Positions 54,141 through 63,906 of a DNA stretch of 64,000 bases are shown here, piece by piece. The stretch spans positions 434,001-498,000 of the forward strand of contig NZ_CP028884.1 of the NCBI RefSeq assembly GCF_003606285.1, written 5' to 3'. A program made the position numbers and the translations under genes. This DNA is from Borrelia turcica IST7. GTDB taxonomy: Bacteria; Spirochaetota; Spirochaetia; Borreliales; Borreliaceae. How positions within the stretch are numbered: the stretch's first letter is position 1; every line of letters starts with the position of its first letter. The notes below the pieces were generated by a model, which had not been told where the DNA came from, searched no databases, and was given only the letters and a program-made list of their open reading frames with translations.

Positions 54141-55386
54141 AACCTTCCCCCTCAAGTTTTAATTCATTTCTGTATTTATTTACAGTCCTTCTTGAAATAG
54201 AGATTCCCTTAGATTTCAGTATATCAGAAATTTTATTATCGGACATCTTTTTATCTTTGTCTAAGATTCCTTTTATTACTAATTTAATACTTAATTTAGA
54301 AAATTCATTTGTTTTTGAACCTCCTATTGAATTAAATAATTTTCTAACAGAGATTATGCCCCAATCAAACTTTAGATATTTATTTTTTATTGTTCTTGAT
54401 ATCGTTGATTTTGATAGGTTAATTTTTTCAGATATGTCAGCCAACTTCATTGGCCTTAAACTCTTAAAACCTCTTCTTAAAAATTCTTTTTGAAGTGTAT
54501 ATATGGCTATTGCTATTTTGGCTAGTACTTCGTCTCTGTATCTTAAGGATTCAATTAACCATTTTGCCTGTTTATATTTTTTTAAATCTTTAACTTCGTG
54601 TTTTTTTAATTCTTTTTTAAAAATGTTGACTTCTTTAATTTTTATCTTAAGTTGATTGTCTTTATTTACGATGATGATATCAGGTTCAATGTAATGATTT
54701 GTGTCTTTCATATCTTTAAACTCAAATGTTGGGTTAGGATTAAGGGTAAGTCTAATTGTTTCAAGGGCTTGATTGAAAACTTGAGTATTGATTTTAAGTT
54801 CTTCCTTTATTTTCTCTTGAGTATTATCAAGTAAATCTGCTCTCTCAAGAATTTTAATTACATTATTGTCTAATTTATGGTGTTTTGCTTGCAGTATTAA
54901 TGATTCTATTATGTTAAAAACACAAATTCCTATTGGATCAAATTTTTGAATTAGTTCAATCATTTGAGTGACTTTAGGACAGTCTTCTTTTTTGAATAAT
55001 TCATAAGGGTTTATTATGTGAAATCCCTTGTTATTTAGATTATTTATTATGGTTTCTCCTATTTTAATTTCATCTTTACTCAATTTTTGAATTCTTAGCT
55101 GGAATAAAAGATGGTCTTTAAAAGAAGGTTTGATTGATGTTTTTTCTAGCGCAATTTCATATTGGGTTTTAGTATTATTATCTTCTTTATAGAAAAGTTT
55201 CCTAAATTTATAGGTTTTTAGTGTTTCAAAGAATATTTGATTTGAGTCTACTTGAAGATATTCATTATTTTCAATTTCATTTAATATAATATTTATTAGG
55301 TCTTTTGTATCAAGGCTTAGCATTTTGATTGTATTTATTTGAGTCATATGTAGTTTTTGTGTTAGCTTTAAGGTTTGTTTAATCAT
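54130..55386 (-). CDS. rpoN: RNA polymerase sigma-54 factor
   Basis: 418 aa. The N-terminal Gln/Leu-rich activator region (LKLTQKLHMTQINTIKML), the core-binding domain and the C-terminal RpoN box in SRRTVNKYR near the end are all present. A helix-turn-helix lies near residues 310-330 (ISEKINLSKSTISRTIKNKYL). In Lyme Borrelia sigma-54 turns on rpoS during tick feeding and mammalian infection. It heads rpoN-hpf-ptsH-antiporter. The chrA pair lies directly upstream on the same strand. Confidence 0.95.
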   Translation of the reverse strand: MIKQTLKLTQKLHMTQINTIKMLSLDTKDLINIILNEIENNEYLQVDSNQIFFETLKTYKFRKLFYKEDNNTKTQYEIALEKTSIKPSFKDHLLFQLRIQKLSKDEIKIGETIINNLNNKGFHIINPYELFKKEDCPKVTQMIELIQKFDPIGICVFNIIESLILQAKHHKLDNNVIKILERADLLDNTQEKIKEELKINTQVFNQALETIRLTLNPNPTFEFKDMKDTNHYIEPDIIIVNKDNQLKIKIKEVNIFKKELKKHEVKDLKKYKQAKWLIESLRYRDEVLAKIAIAIYTLQKEFLRRGFKSLRPMKLADISEKINLSKSTISRTIKNKYLKFDWGIISVRKLFNSIGGSKTNEFSKLSIKLVIKGILDKDKKMSDNKISDILKSKGISISRRTVNKYRNELKLEGEGYGT

Positions 55387-55388
55387 CT

Positions 55389-55922
55389 TTACATGAAAAT
55401 ATACAGTATTCCACTGGATATTATTAATATTGCAGGGCTAATTTTTTTGTAAATTAATAAAATAATTAGGTTTAATGCTGCAAGTGAAAAGCTCTTTAAA
55501 AGTTCTGTGCTACTAGCGCTTATTTTTAGGAATATACTTTCAACTAAAATAATTATAGTAATTAGCCATAATGCTATAATCACAGGCCTTAGGTTTTCAA
55601 GATAATACTTTAGGAAATTTATCTTATGTAGTACTAGTACTATAAGAGTAATAATTAATAGAGGGGCGGTGATTAAGGCTATTGTAGCAATGATGGCACC
55701 ACTAACGCCAGCAATTTTTGCACCAACATAAGTTGCTATATTGGTAGCAATAGGACCAGGAGTAATTCTAGATATTGTAATAATATTAATAAATTCTTGT
55801 TTAGTTATCCATTGTTTATTAGCAATTATTTCTTTATTGATTACTGCTGTAATCCCATTACCTCCACCGAAATTTAGAATTCCTATTTTAAAGAAAGTGA
55901 TAAATAAATTTAGCAGAGTCAA
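55389..55922 (-). CDS. chrA: Chromate-transporter-like half protein (second subunit)
   Basis: 177 aa, a single CHR domain. It has FFKIGILNFGGGNGITAVI, QEFINIITISRITPGPIATNIATYVG and about five helices. Many bacteria have one double-length ChrA; here two half genes lie in tandem, with a four-base overlap, and may pair as a heterodimer. The true substrate in a spirochaete is unlikely to be chromate; an anion such as sulfate is possible. Confidence 0.85.
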   Translation of the reverse strand: MTLLNLFITFFKIGILNFGGGNGITAVINKEIIANKQWITKQEFINIITISRITPGPIATNIATYVGAKIAGVSGAIIATIALITAPLLIITLIVLVLHKINFLKYYLENLRPVIIALWLITIIILVESIFLKISASSTELLKSFSLAALNLIILLIYKKISPAILIISSGILYIFM

Positions 55923-56503
55923 ATTTGTGCCTTTTTTTTATAAAATCTTTTTTTTATTGCATATTTTACAAAATATATTAATAGAAATATTAGTAGTATA
56001 TATGTTAGGTCTACATGAAACTTGTATATTACATATGTTATTGCTAAACATATGAGCCATTTTGCTATTGATTTCTTTAACATTTTTTTTGAGAATTCAA
56101 GTATAACCATTGACATTATCATAGTTGATGATATTTTTGCACCCTCAAGAAATTTTTTAAAATAAATATTATTTGAATCTAAATTTATATAAAGTGCTAG
56201 TATTGTGATTACAACTATGGATGGTAAGATACCAGCAATAGTTAATAAAAATGCCCCTTTAAATCCTTTAAGTTTTTTACCAATTAAGAATGCAAAATTG
56301 ATGGCCGTAACACCGGGAACTACATTGGACGAGGCAAGGATTTCATTGAAATCTTTTTCAGATATTAACTTTTTATTATCAACGATTGTTTTTCTAAGTT
56401 CAGATATTATTAACAATCCTCCACCAATAGTGAATGTTGTTATTTTAAGTACGAGATAGAATAAATTAAGTAATTCATATGATTCTTCTTTTGGTTTGTT
56501 CAT
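55919..56503 (-). CDS. chrA: Chromate-transporter-like half protein (first subunit)
   Basis: 194 aa, a single CHR domain. It has LVLKITTFTIGGGLLIISELRK, SEKDFNEILASSNVVPGVTAINFAFLIGKK and about six helices. It is the first gene of the pair and overlaps the second by four bases. The two halves have the same motif order but different detail, as expected of an old duplication. Confidence 0.85.
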   Translation of the reverse strand: MNKPKEESYELLNLFYLVLKITTFTIGGGLLIISELRKTIVDNKKLISEKDFNEILASSNVVPGVTAINFAFLIGKKLKGFKGAFLLTIAGILPSIVVITILALYINLDSNNIYFKKFLEGAKISSTMIMSMVILEFSKKMLKKSIAKWLICLAITYVIYKFHVDLTYILLIFLLIYFVKYAIKKRFYKKKAQI

Positions 56504-56624
56504 ATATTCCTTATTTTAAATTTAATGGATAGAATATGAATATCATTATATCATGGTGAATATGGATTGTTTGTTGATTTAAGTGTTTTATGATGGATGT
56601 TGTATAATTTTGTTTTGTTTTATA

Positions 56625-56633
56625 TGTTATAAT
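56625..56633 (+). promoter_or_regulatory. Extended -10 promoter next to the mscS start
   Basis: TGTTATAAT ends 10 bases before the mscS ATG (56644). No ribosome-binding site lies between, so the mRNA may be leaderless. Confidence 0.6.
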
Positions 56634-56643
56634 TCATTAATTT

Positions 56644-57510
56644 ATGAGTGAACAACCAATGACCTCAAATGTATTTAAAGAGATATTTGTCTTTCAAAAT
56701 TATTTTAATAAAATGATTGAAACGATAATAAGTTATGGTTTTAAAATCCTTATAGCGTTTTTTATATGGTATTGTTTAAGGATTTTTATTAATAAATTGA
56801 GTAAATTATTTTTGAAGACTTTGGCAAAATCAAAGTTAGAAACTAAGCTAGATTCTACTATTTTCAATTTTTTAAAGTCGTTTTTTAAAGTAATGGTAGA
56901 TATGGTTTTAATTTTGATAATTTTACCTTATCTTGGTGTTTCTACAACTTCTATTTTTGCTATATTTGGGTCTTTAAGTATTGCTATTGGACTTGCTGCT
57001 CAAGGTATTTTATCTAATTTTGTTAGTGGTTTAATTGTTTTAAACTCTAATTTCTTTAAAATCGGTGACTACATTAAATGTGATGATGTTGAGGGACAAG
57101 TAGATGATGTTCAGATATTCTTTACTACACTTAAGACTGTGGATGGTAAGGTTGTGAAGCTTCCAAATAGTAAATTTACAAACATAGCAGTTATTAATTT
57201 TTCTGCAAATCCTAAAAGAAGAGTTGCTTTTGACTTTCAGGTGCCTTATGATACAGATATTAGTTTACTTAAGGATAAAATAGAAAAATTAGCATTTTCC
57301 TTTAATAAGGAACAGTATGGCATTGAGAATCCTAGTGTTGTTGTAGAAAGCTACACTCCTTATTACATAATTATGCAAGTAAGATGTTTTGTAAATACGG
57401 AATTTTTTTGGGATTTTCAATATTTCATAGCAGAGAATATTAAAGGTGTACTAGACGATATGGGAATAAAATATCCTATTCATATTGTTGATTTCACTAA
57501 ATTGTATTAG
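56644..57510 (+). CDS. mscS: Small-conductance mechanosensitive channel MscS
   Basis: 288 aa. Three N-terminal membrane helices, the pore helix TM3 with SLSIAIGLAAQGILSNFVSGLIVL (here with Ala/Gly packing as in E. coli MscS), and the cytosolic beta domain beginning FKIGDYIKC, then a vestibule domain. It releases solutes on osmotic down-shock, useful for an organism moving between tick and blood. The 3' end overlaps the converging glycosyltransferase gene by 14 bases. Confidence 0.94.
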   Translation: MSEQPMTSNVFKEIFVFQNYFNKMIETIISYGFKILIAFFIWYCLRIFINKLSKLFLKTLAKSKLETKLDSTIFNFLKSFFKVMVDMVLILIILPYLGVSTTSIFAIFGSLSIAIGLAAQGILSNFVSGLIVLNSNFFKIGDYIKCDDVEGQVDDVQIFFTTLKTVDGKVVKLPNSKFTNIAVINFSANPKRRVAFDFQVPYDTDISLLKDKIEKLAFSFNKEQYGIENPSVVVESYTPYYIIMQVRCFVNTEFFWDFQYFIAENIKGVLDDMGIKYPIHIVDFTKLY

Positions 57511-58657
57511 AGAATTTCTGGTTAATTATTTCAGAATAATATTCTTCAATTTTTTCTATGAAAAATAAGCTTGAAAAAGTCAGGGAGTTATCTTCTGTGT
57601 TTTTTTTAAAAGTCTTTAATTTTTCATCATTTCCTATTATTTCGTTAATATATTTGTGTATGTCCTCGTATTTTTCTATTAAAAAGCCATTTTTCCCTTG
57701 TAAAATTACATTTTTATATATTGTGTCATTAATAAGTACTGCAGGTATTCCAGCAGTTAAAGCTTCAATGACTGTCATTGGATATACTTCGCTTCTTGAT
57801 AGGCTTGCAAAGACATCGGAGATTCTATAATAGTAATACATTTCTTCCCATGGAATTGTTCCAATAAGTATTATTTGTTTTTCAAGTCCAAACTTTTTTC
57901 TAAAGCGTCTTATTTCATTTTCTTCTCGTCCTTTCCCTATAAGCATTAGTTTACAATTTTTATTCTCAACTAAAAATTTTTTTAAGTGTTCTATTAGTAA
58001 GTGTATATTTTTCTCTTTATTTAACCTACCAACAAACACTATGATTTTATCATTTTCGCTTATTCCATGCTTGTTTAAAATTTCTTTTCGCTTTGCTATG
58101 TCTAGTTTTTTTATGAAAAGTTCCCTGTCAACTCCATTTGGGATTATTTTGTAATCGGAATTCTTTGCAAGTTTAAAATATTTGTCTCTTGCCTTGATTG
58201 ATGGGTAGATGAAATGATGTATTTGATTGTAAAATTTTTTCATTATTTTGTCTGGATTGGTTAAATATTTTAATATGCCTAAATAATGTAGATAAAAATC
58301 CCACATTGTGTGATTTGTATGAACTATTGGGATATTGTGTTCTAAAGCCAATCTTTTTCCAATCTTACCCATAGTGAATTCAGAGTGTGTATGAATTATT
58401 TCAGGTTGATATTCACTTATTATCTTTTTTATTCGTGATTTATTTGGAAAGGCTATTCTAGCATCTACCTTATGATTCAGTTTGAATGATAAACACCTGT
58501 AAACATTATTTTCTTTTAAAAGTGATCTTCTGGAGCTTGGACAAAAAATATAAACAACATGACCCTTTTTTTCAAAACCTTCTTTAATTTGCTTTATTGA
58601 TGTTGCTACCCCATTTTTATCAGGAAGGTATGTATCTGTAAATATTGCAATCCTCAT
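57497..58657 (-). CDS. Glycolipid glycosyltransferase, GT4 family
   Basis: 386 aa, GT-B fold. It has the N-terminal MRIAIFTDTYLPDKNGVAT, a central IVFVGRLNKEKNIHLLI donor-binding start, and the EX7E motif in SEVYPMTVIEALTAG. By position it is the Borrelia enzyme reported to transfer a hexose to diacylglycerol, making the monoglycosyl-diacylglycerol membrane lipid. In Lyme Borrelia the sugar is galactose; relapsing-fever species may use glucose, and the sequence does not settle it. Confidence 0.88.
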   Translation of the reverse strand: MRIAIFTDTYLPDKNGVATSIKQIKEGFEKKGHVVYIFCPSSRRSLLKENNVYRCLSFKLNHKVDARIAFPNKSRIKKIISEYQPEIIHTHSEFTMGKIGKRLALEHNIPIVHTNHTMWDFYLHYLGILKYLTNPDKIMKKFYNQIHHFIYPSIKARDKYFKLAKNSDYKIIPNGVDRELFIKKLDIAKRKEILNKHGISENDKIIVFVGRLNKEKNIHLLIEHLKKFLVENKNCKLMLIGKGREENEIRRFRKKFGLEKQIILIGTIPWEEMYYYYRISDVFASLSRSEVYPMTVIEALTAGIPAVLINDTIYKNVILQGKNGFLIEKYEDIHKYINEIIGNDEKLKTFKKNTEDNSLTFSSLFFIEKIEEYYSEIINQKFSNTI

Positions 58658-58718
58658 ATTTGTTGCCCTAACAGTTAAAGTATAATATATTTAGCACTTG
58701 AATTATAATATTATTTAC

Positions 58719-59696
58719 ATGCAAGAAGTTTACTTATTATTGGGTAAAGAACAGGGATTAAAGGAAGCTTATTTGAATGACATTTTAAGTAAGCTTGGTG
58801 ATTTGTTGGTGAATAAAATTTTTCTATCGGATTTGTCATCGGTAGAGCTTTCTGAGTTACTTTTAACCAATTCTTTTTTTTCTAAGAGGGAAGTTTTTAT
58901 TATTTATGAAGCTGAGAGTTTAAAAAATAAAAAGGATTTAGAATTAATTTATAGTACCATTGCAAAGTCTTTAAATAAGATTGTTATTCTTGTTTCTAGT
59001 GAGAATTCAATCAGCTTTGATCCTAAGGATTCTTTGAAAGTAATTAAGAAAACTTTTTATGAGTTATCCAATCCTGATAAGTTTTCATTTGTGAAGAAAA
59101 GTTTTTTCGAGCTAGGTATAAAAATTACAGATAAGGCCATAAATTTAATGCTTTTCATGCTAGATTCAGATACTAAAATTTTGAAATTTTATATAAATTC
59201 TCTTTCTCTTCTTGTTAAGAATAAAACTATTGATGAACATGATGTAAGTTCTTGGATTAGTTATGTACGACCTGAGAATTCTTTTTCTTTGTTTGAATCA
59301 ATTATAAAAAGAGATATGGAGAATTCTTTAGTTAAGATTAAATCTATTTTAGATCAAGGAGAAGATTTTGTTAGCGTGTTAATGAGTCTTGGTTGGCAAT
59401 TTAAAAAGCTTTTAAAGATAAAAATAGACTTCCAAAATTCTGGTAACATTTCCGCTGTCTTTAAAAAACATAAGATATTTTTCTCACTAGAGAAAATTTA
59501 TAAGATAGGACTTAAAAATTATTCAGGTTTTGATATTAAATTTATTTTAAAAATATTTCATAAGTTTGATTTGTATGCAAGAATTTATGGTAAGAATTTA
59601 CATTTGAATTTAGCGTATTTTATGGTATTTATACTACTCAGAAAAGATGAAACCATTCTTAATAATTTTTCTTCCAAATTTAAATATAATTTTTAA
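58719..59696 (+). CDS. holA: DNA polymerase III delta subunit
   Basis: About 325 aa. It is a weakly conserved clamp-loader subunit. The N-terminal QEVYLLLGKEQGLKEAYLNDI resembles the start of HolA (YLLYGEEPFLI...), and the later region VSSWISYVRPENSFSLFESI matches the middle domain. It opens the DnaN ring for loading. I take the ATG at 58719. A TATAAT at 58704-58709 lies 9 bases upstream, and another at 58681; no ribosome-binding site is seen. Confidence 0.8.
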   Translation: MQEVYLLLGKEQGLKEAYLNDILSKLGDLLVNKIFLSDLSSVELSELLLTNSFFSKREVFIIYEAESLKNKKDLELIYSTIAKSLNKIVILVSSENSISFDPKDSLKVIKKTFYELSNPDKFSFVKKSFFELGIKITDKAINLMLFMLDSDTKILKFYINSLSLLVKNKTIDEHDVSSWISYVRPENSFSLFESIIKRDMENSLVKIKSILDQGEDFVSVLMSLGWQFKKLLKIKIDFQNSGNISAVFKKHKIFFSLEKIYKIGLKNYSGFDIKFILKIFHKFDLYARIYGKNLHLNLAYFMVFILLRKDETILNNFSSKFKYNF

Positions 59697-59747
59697 AGAA
59701 TTTCTAGTTTTAAGTTTAAGGAATTTTTTTAATTCAAAGGGTATGAT

Positions 59748-60410
59748 TTGATTTTTGTGCAAAGTAAATTTAAATTTTTGACTTTATTCATGTGTTTTAT
59801 TATATCTTGTGTATCAAATAATGATGTTGCTAGGGCTGTACTAGTAGAATTTTTAGATTCTGTTAAAGATTTGCAAAATAATCCTGAGAAATTTTATGGA
59901 TTTCTCAATATTGCCAATGATAATGACATGATTTCAAGAATTTCTGGCCTTAAGAGAGAGGCTGAAGATGATTTTATTCTTTATCCATTGTTTTTTAACA
60001 ATATGCAATATGTAATTAAAAATAAAGTTATTGATGCAAATGTGTTTAAATTTGAAGTTGAGATTAGAAATATCAAGTTTAAAAGTGGTATGGAAAAATT
60101 TTTAAGTAAACTTAAAGAATTAGAGCCAGAATTAGAGAATATAAAAAATCTTTTAAAACATGAGCGTAAAAGTTTATTTGATAAAATAATAAATGAAGTT
60201 ATAAATAGTTTAAGTGAGTCAGATTATGTTTCAATTTTACATACATTTAGTCTCATAAAGACAGAATCTGGTGAGTATAAAATAGATTTATTAGGTGATG
60301 TGTCAATCATATCTGAGAGAAATAGATTGCTTGATGAACTTTTATTAAAATTATCTCCTGGAATAAGACATTCTTTAGATAGACATAATGGAACTAATTT
60401 AGAAGAGTAA
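59748..60410 (+). CDS. Lipoprotein, unknown function (220 aa)
   Basis: TTG start with AAAGGG upstream. A signal sequence ends in a lipobox FIISC, so Cys20-21 is probably lipidated. The mature part is charged and mainly helical, with no recognised domain. It corresponds by position to a conserved hypothetical lipoprotein between holA and uvrC in Lyme Borrelia. It converges on uvrC. Confidence 0.75.
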   Translation: MIFVQSKFKFLTLFMCFIISCVSNNDVARAVLVEFLDSVKDLQNNPEKFYGFLNIANDNDMISRISGLKREAEDDFILYPLFFNNMQYVIKNKVIDANVFKFEVEIRNIKFKSGMEKFLSKLKELEPELENIKNLLKHERKSLFDKIINEVINSLSESDYVSILHTFSLIKTESGEYKIDLLGDVSIISERNRLLDELLLKLSPGIRHSLDRHNGTNLEE

Positions 60411-60470
60411 TAGACCAATATTAATTACTTTAATAAGATAGTATATGCAAGCATATAAAAGTGAGTTACT

Positions 60471-62270
60471 TTATAAATTCATGTTATCTAAATGCTTCTT
60501 TTCTGAAAATTTTTTTATTTTTTTTGCAAGATTAATGTTAATGTTCATTTTTTCAGCTATTTCATTTTCACTTAAAGGTAATATATTCTCATATGTTCCA
60601 AGTGTTTTTAAAATATTTTTTGCAAGCTTATCACCAATTCCTTCTATATCGCTGTAATTTAGCTTTATCTTACTGTGTAGCCTACTATTAAACCTATTTG
60701 CGCGTCTATGGGCTTCGTCTCTAACATTTTGTAATATCTTAAGAGCAGGGTTCCCTTCTGGAAGATTAATACCTTGCTTTTTATTTGGTAAGAATATTGT
60801 TTCTTCTCTTTTTGCTAGTGCACAAATAGCTATCTTATCTTCAATTTTTAGTCCTTTTAAAATAGAATAAGCAGAGCTTAATTGCCCTTTGCCTCCATCG
60901 ATTAAAATTAAATCGGGAAGTTCTAAGTTTTCATTGATTAGTTTTGAATATCTCCTTGATACAACTTCTTTTATTGCCTTAAAGTCATCAATTTCTCCAC
61001 TGTTTAATGAGTTTATTTTATAAACTCTATATCCACCTTTAAAAGGTTTTCCCATTTTAAAGGTAATCAAAGATGCTACTGTTTTATATCCATTAATATG
61101 AGCAATGTCAAATCCTTCAATTACTTTTGGAAGTTTTGTCATTTCAAGAGTGATTCTTAAACTTTCCAGTGCTTTATGTTTTTCATTATCATATTCTCTT
61201 AATGCGATTTCTGCATTAGAAATTGCCATTTCCATTATCTTTATGGTGTTTTGGGATTCTTCGTAAATTATTTCAGGGCTTGTGTTTTTAAGTTCATTTA
61301 TTAGTTTAGTGATATTCTCAGTTTCAATATCTTTAAAAATATATATTTTGTCGGGTACTATCATATTAATGGCTGTATAGTATTGGACTAAAAACTCTGC
61401 TATTAGTTCATCCTCTTCATATATGCTCTCATCAAAATTGATGTCTTTTTCTACTAATTTGCCGTTCCTATATTTAAGTATTACGATAACATTGAGCATA
61501 TCGGATTTGTAGATGTATACATAATCTGCACTCAGCTTATTAATTTTTGTAATTATTTGAGTTTGATTTATCTCTATTAATGATTTTTTGGTTTCTTTTA
61601 ATTTTATTGCTTGCTCAAAGTCTTCTTTTTTAATTACTTCTTTCATCTTTCTTTCAATTTCATCTAAAAGTTCAGATATGTTTCCATTTAATATGAGTCT
61701 TATTTTGTCTATTTCCTTTTTGTACTCTTCTTCAAGGTCGTCTCTGTAACATACCCCAAGGCATTGCCCCATGTGAAAGTAAAGACATGGAGTATTTGAT
61801 CTATTTTTACATTTTCTAGTTTTAAATGTTTTGTTAATAAGATCTAATACTAGATCTAAATTTTTTGCGTTAACATATGGTCCAAAATATTCACTTCTGT
61901 CATTTATTATTTTTCTGGTTTTAAAGACTCTTGGATACTTCTCACGAGTTATTCTTATCATAGGGTATCCCTTGTCATCTTTTAGTTTAATGTTATAATC
62001 TGGTCTATGTTCTTTTATTAAGTTGCATTCTAAAAGTAAAGCCTCATATTCACTATTTGTAGTAATTATTTCTATATTTTCTACATTTCTCATTAATATT
62101 TTTGTTTTGTGTCCAATTCTTTCTAAAAAATAACTTTTTACTCTTGCTCTTAAATTTTTTGCTTTTCCAATGTACAATATTTTGTTAGACTTAGAGCACA
62201 TCTTATAGCATCCACTAGTAGTTGGAAAATCTTGTACTTTTTGATACAAGTATTGCAAATGTTCTCTCAT
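60471..62270 (-). CDS. uvrC: Excinuclease ABC subunit C
   Basis: 599 aa. The N-terminal GIY-YIG nuclease ([10 protein letters not shown] ... [19 protein letters not shown]) makes the 3' incision. A Cys-rich region ([21 protein letters not shown]), a UVR motif ([13 protein letters not shown]), an RNase H-like nuclease with [15 protein letters not shown], and C-terminal helix-hairpin-helices ([18 protein letters not shown]) complete it. It acts with UvrAB in nucleotide excision repair. Confidence 0.96.
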   Translation of the reverse strand: MREHLQYLYQKVQDFPTTSGCYKMCSKSNKILYIGKAKNLRARVKSYFLERIGHKTKILMRNVENIEIITTNSEYEALLLECNLIKEHRPDYNIKLKDDKGYPMIRITREKYPRVFKTRKIINDRSEYFGPYVNAKNLDLVLDLINKTFKTRKCKNRSNTPCLYFHMGQCLGVCYRDDLEEEYKKEIDKIRLILNGNISELLDEIERKMKEVIKKEDFEQAIKLKETKKSLIEINQTQIITKINKLSADYVYIYKSDMLNVIVILKYRNGKLVEKDINFDESIYEEDELIAEFLVQYYTAINMIVPDKIYIFKDIETENITKLINELKNTSPEIIYEESQNTIKIMEMAISNAEIALREYDNEKHKALESLRITLEMTKLPKVIEGFDIAHINGYKTVASLITFKMGKPFKGGYRVYKINSLNSGEIDDFKAIKEVVSRRYSKLINENLELPDLILIDGGKGQLSSAYSILKGLKIEDKIAICALAKREETIFLPNKKQGINLPEGNPALKILQNVRDEAHRRANRFNSRLHSKIKLNYSDIEGIGDKLAKNILKTLGTYENILPLSENEIAEKMNININLAKKIKKFSEKKHLDNMNL

Positions 62271-62388
62271 GTTGTTCTATTGTTGCCTTTTGAAATAATC
62301 ATTTTTATTTTTATGATATAATATTATATCATGTTTGAATAATTATAAGTGCTTTGTTTTTTTGTGTTTGAAAAGCTGAAGGTTTGTA

Positions 62389-63906
62389 ATGAGATTGATT
62401 TTTACATTTTTGCTGTTTTTTTTATGTATTTATGGTGTCCTTGCACAGGAACTTAAGTTAATTCTTGATTCGAAAGATGGGTTTAAGTTTATTCAGGAAT
62501 CTCATAATATTAGCTTTGAAAAGGATAGTAGGGGTATTCTTGGAATTTATTTGGATAGACATAAGGGTGTTCTAGATTTTAATAATATTGATTTGAGATT
62601 GGAAATTGAGAAAGATAATCTTCTCAAAGATACTTCTTTAAATTATTTTGTTGACTCAAATAATGTGAAAATTTCAAATTCTTTTCATAATATTTCAGGC
62701 AATTCTTTAATTTTTTATTCAAGTCGAAATACTGTTAAACTTAAGCCTCTAACGAAGAAGGCTTTTTTTTATTCAGGTAATGTAATTTCTGATTTTACTA
62801 TTCAATTTTGGTTGTACCGTACGACTTCTGTTACTGGAGAAATGATTGTAAGTTGGAATGGATATAAAAATATTAAAGGTTCTTGGTTAGACCAGGCTAT
62901 TCGATTGGAAAGTGAGGAAGGTACTTTTGTTTGGAGCTTTAACAATGTGTTTTTGGATGAAAAAGGAGAGCCTATTAAGGTTAAAATAAAAAGTGATGAT
63001 GATTTTGTACCTAAAGAGTGGCATTTGCATACTATAAGATATAAGCAGAAGGAAGGGTTGCTTGAATATTTAATAGATTCTAGACCACAAGCTATAGAGT
63101 ATATTACGAATGATAGAAAAGAGGGATCTGGTTATTTATTAAATATTGGTAATTTTATTGATTTTACTTTAGGGCAGTACTTTACGGGAGCTATTGAAAA
63201 TTTTGAAATTCATAAAAGTTTTGAGGAGGTGAGTAATGCCTTCTTCTCAAGAAATAAAGGATATATTATCACCGAGCCAATAAAATTATCTAAAGATTAC
63301 TCTCAAATTCTCTCTATTGATTTTGATAATACGAAGCCTAAAGACACAGAGATTGTTTATTATTATAGGCTAGATAATAAAGTGTTTTATGGAACAGATG
63401 AGAATGGAGAGATCAAAAAGAATTTGATGGGAGATTGGATTCATTTTGATCCTAAGGACGGATTTCCTAATTCTAATGTGTCAAAATATATACAACTTAA
63501 GGTTGAATTTTATCCAAATGGTAATCCTGTAGATAGCCCAGCTCTTTATAGTATGGTGATTGCTTATATTCCTGAGGCTGCTCCCTTTCCGCCTGTTATA
63601 ACAAAAGCCGTGCCGGGTTCGGGAGAGATATTTGTTGAATGGTTCCCTGTCATTAACAGTAACATTATGGGATATTATATTTATATTGGAGTTAGCCCTG
63701 GCAATTATCATGGTAAATCTGGAGGCGTTCTATCATCTCCTATTGATGTAGGTAATAAAACTTCTTTTAAAATTACAGGTCTTGAGGATGGAAGACTTTA
63801 TTATATTAGTATTGCTTCTTATAATTTAGATAAGAGTGTAAATGAAACTTCTTTTTCAAAAGAAATTTCCGTAAGACCCATGGAGATATTTAAAAAATAT
63901 GAATAA
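62389..63906 (+). CDS. Secreted protein with LamG-like and fibronectin type III domains
   Basis: 505 aa. A signal peptide (1-19, ending GVLAQE) precedes a LamG/concanavalin-like region (about 115-290, with FTIQFWLYRT and WHLHTIRY) and a C-terminal fibronectin type III domain (about 398-495, PPVITKAVPGSGEIFVEWFPV ... SFKITGLEDGRLYYISI). Such domains bind sugars or proteins, so a role at the periplasmic or outer surface is plausible. It overlaps the next gene by 8 bases. Conserved in Borrelia by position; function unknown. Confidence 0.82.
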   Translation: MRLIFTFLLFFLCIYGVLAQELKLILDSKDGFKFIQESHNISFEKDSRGILGIYLDRHKGVLDFNNIDLRLEIEKDNLLKDTSLNYFVDSNNVKISNSFHNISGNSLIFYSSRNTVKLKPLTKKAFFYSGNVISDFTIQFWLYRTTSVTGEMIVSWNGYKNIKGSWLDQAIRLESEEGTFVWSFNNVFLDEKGEPIKVKIKSDDDFVPKEWHLHTIRYKQKEGLLEYLIDSRPQAIEYITNDRKEGSGYLLNIGNFIDFTLGQYFTGAIENFEIHKSFEEVSNAFFSRNKGYIITEPIKLSKDYSQILSIDFDNTKPKDTEIVYYYRLDNKVFYGTDENGEIKKNLMGDWIHFDPKDGFPNSNVSKYIQLKVEFYPNGNPVDSPALYSMVIAYIPEAAPFPPVITKAVPGSGEIFVEWFPVINSNIMGYYIYIGVSPGNYHGKSGGVLSSPIDVGNKTSFKITGLEDGRLYYISIASYNLDKSVNETSFSKEISVRPMEIFKKYE

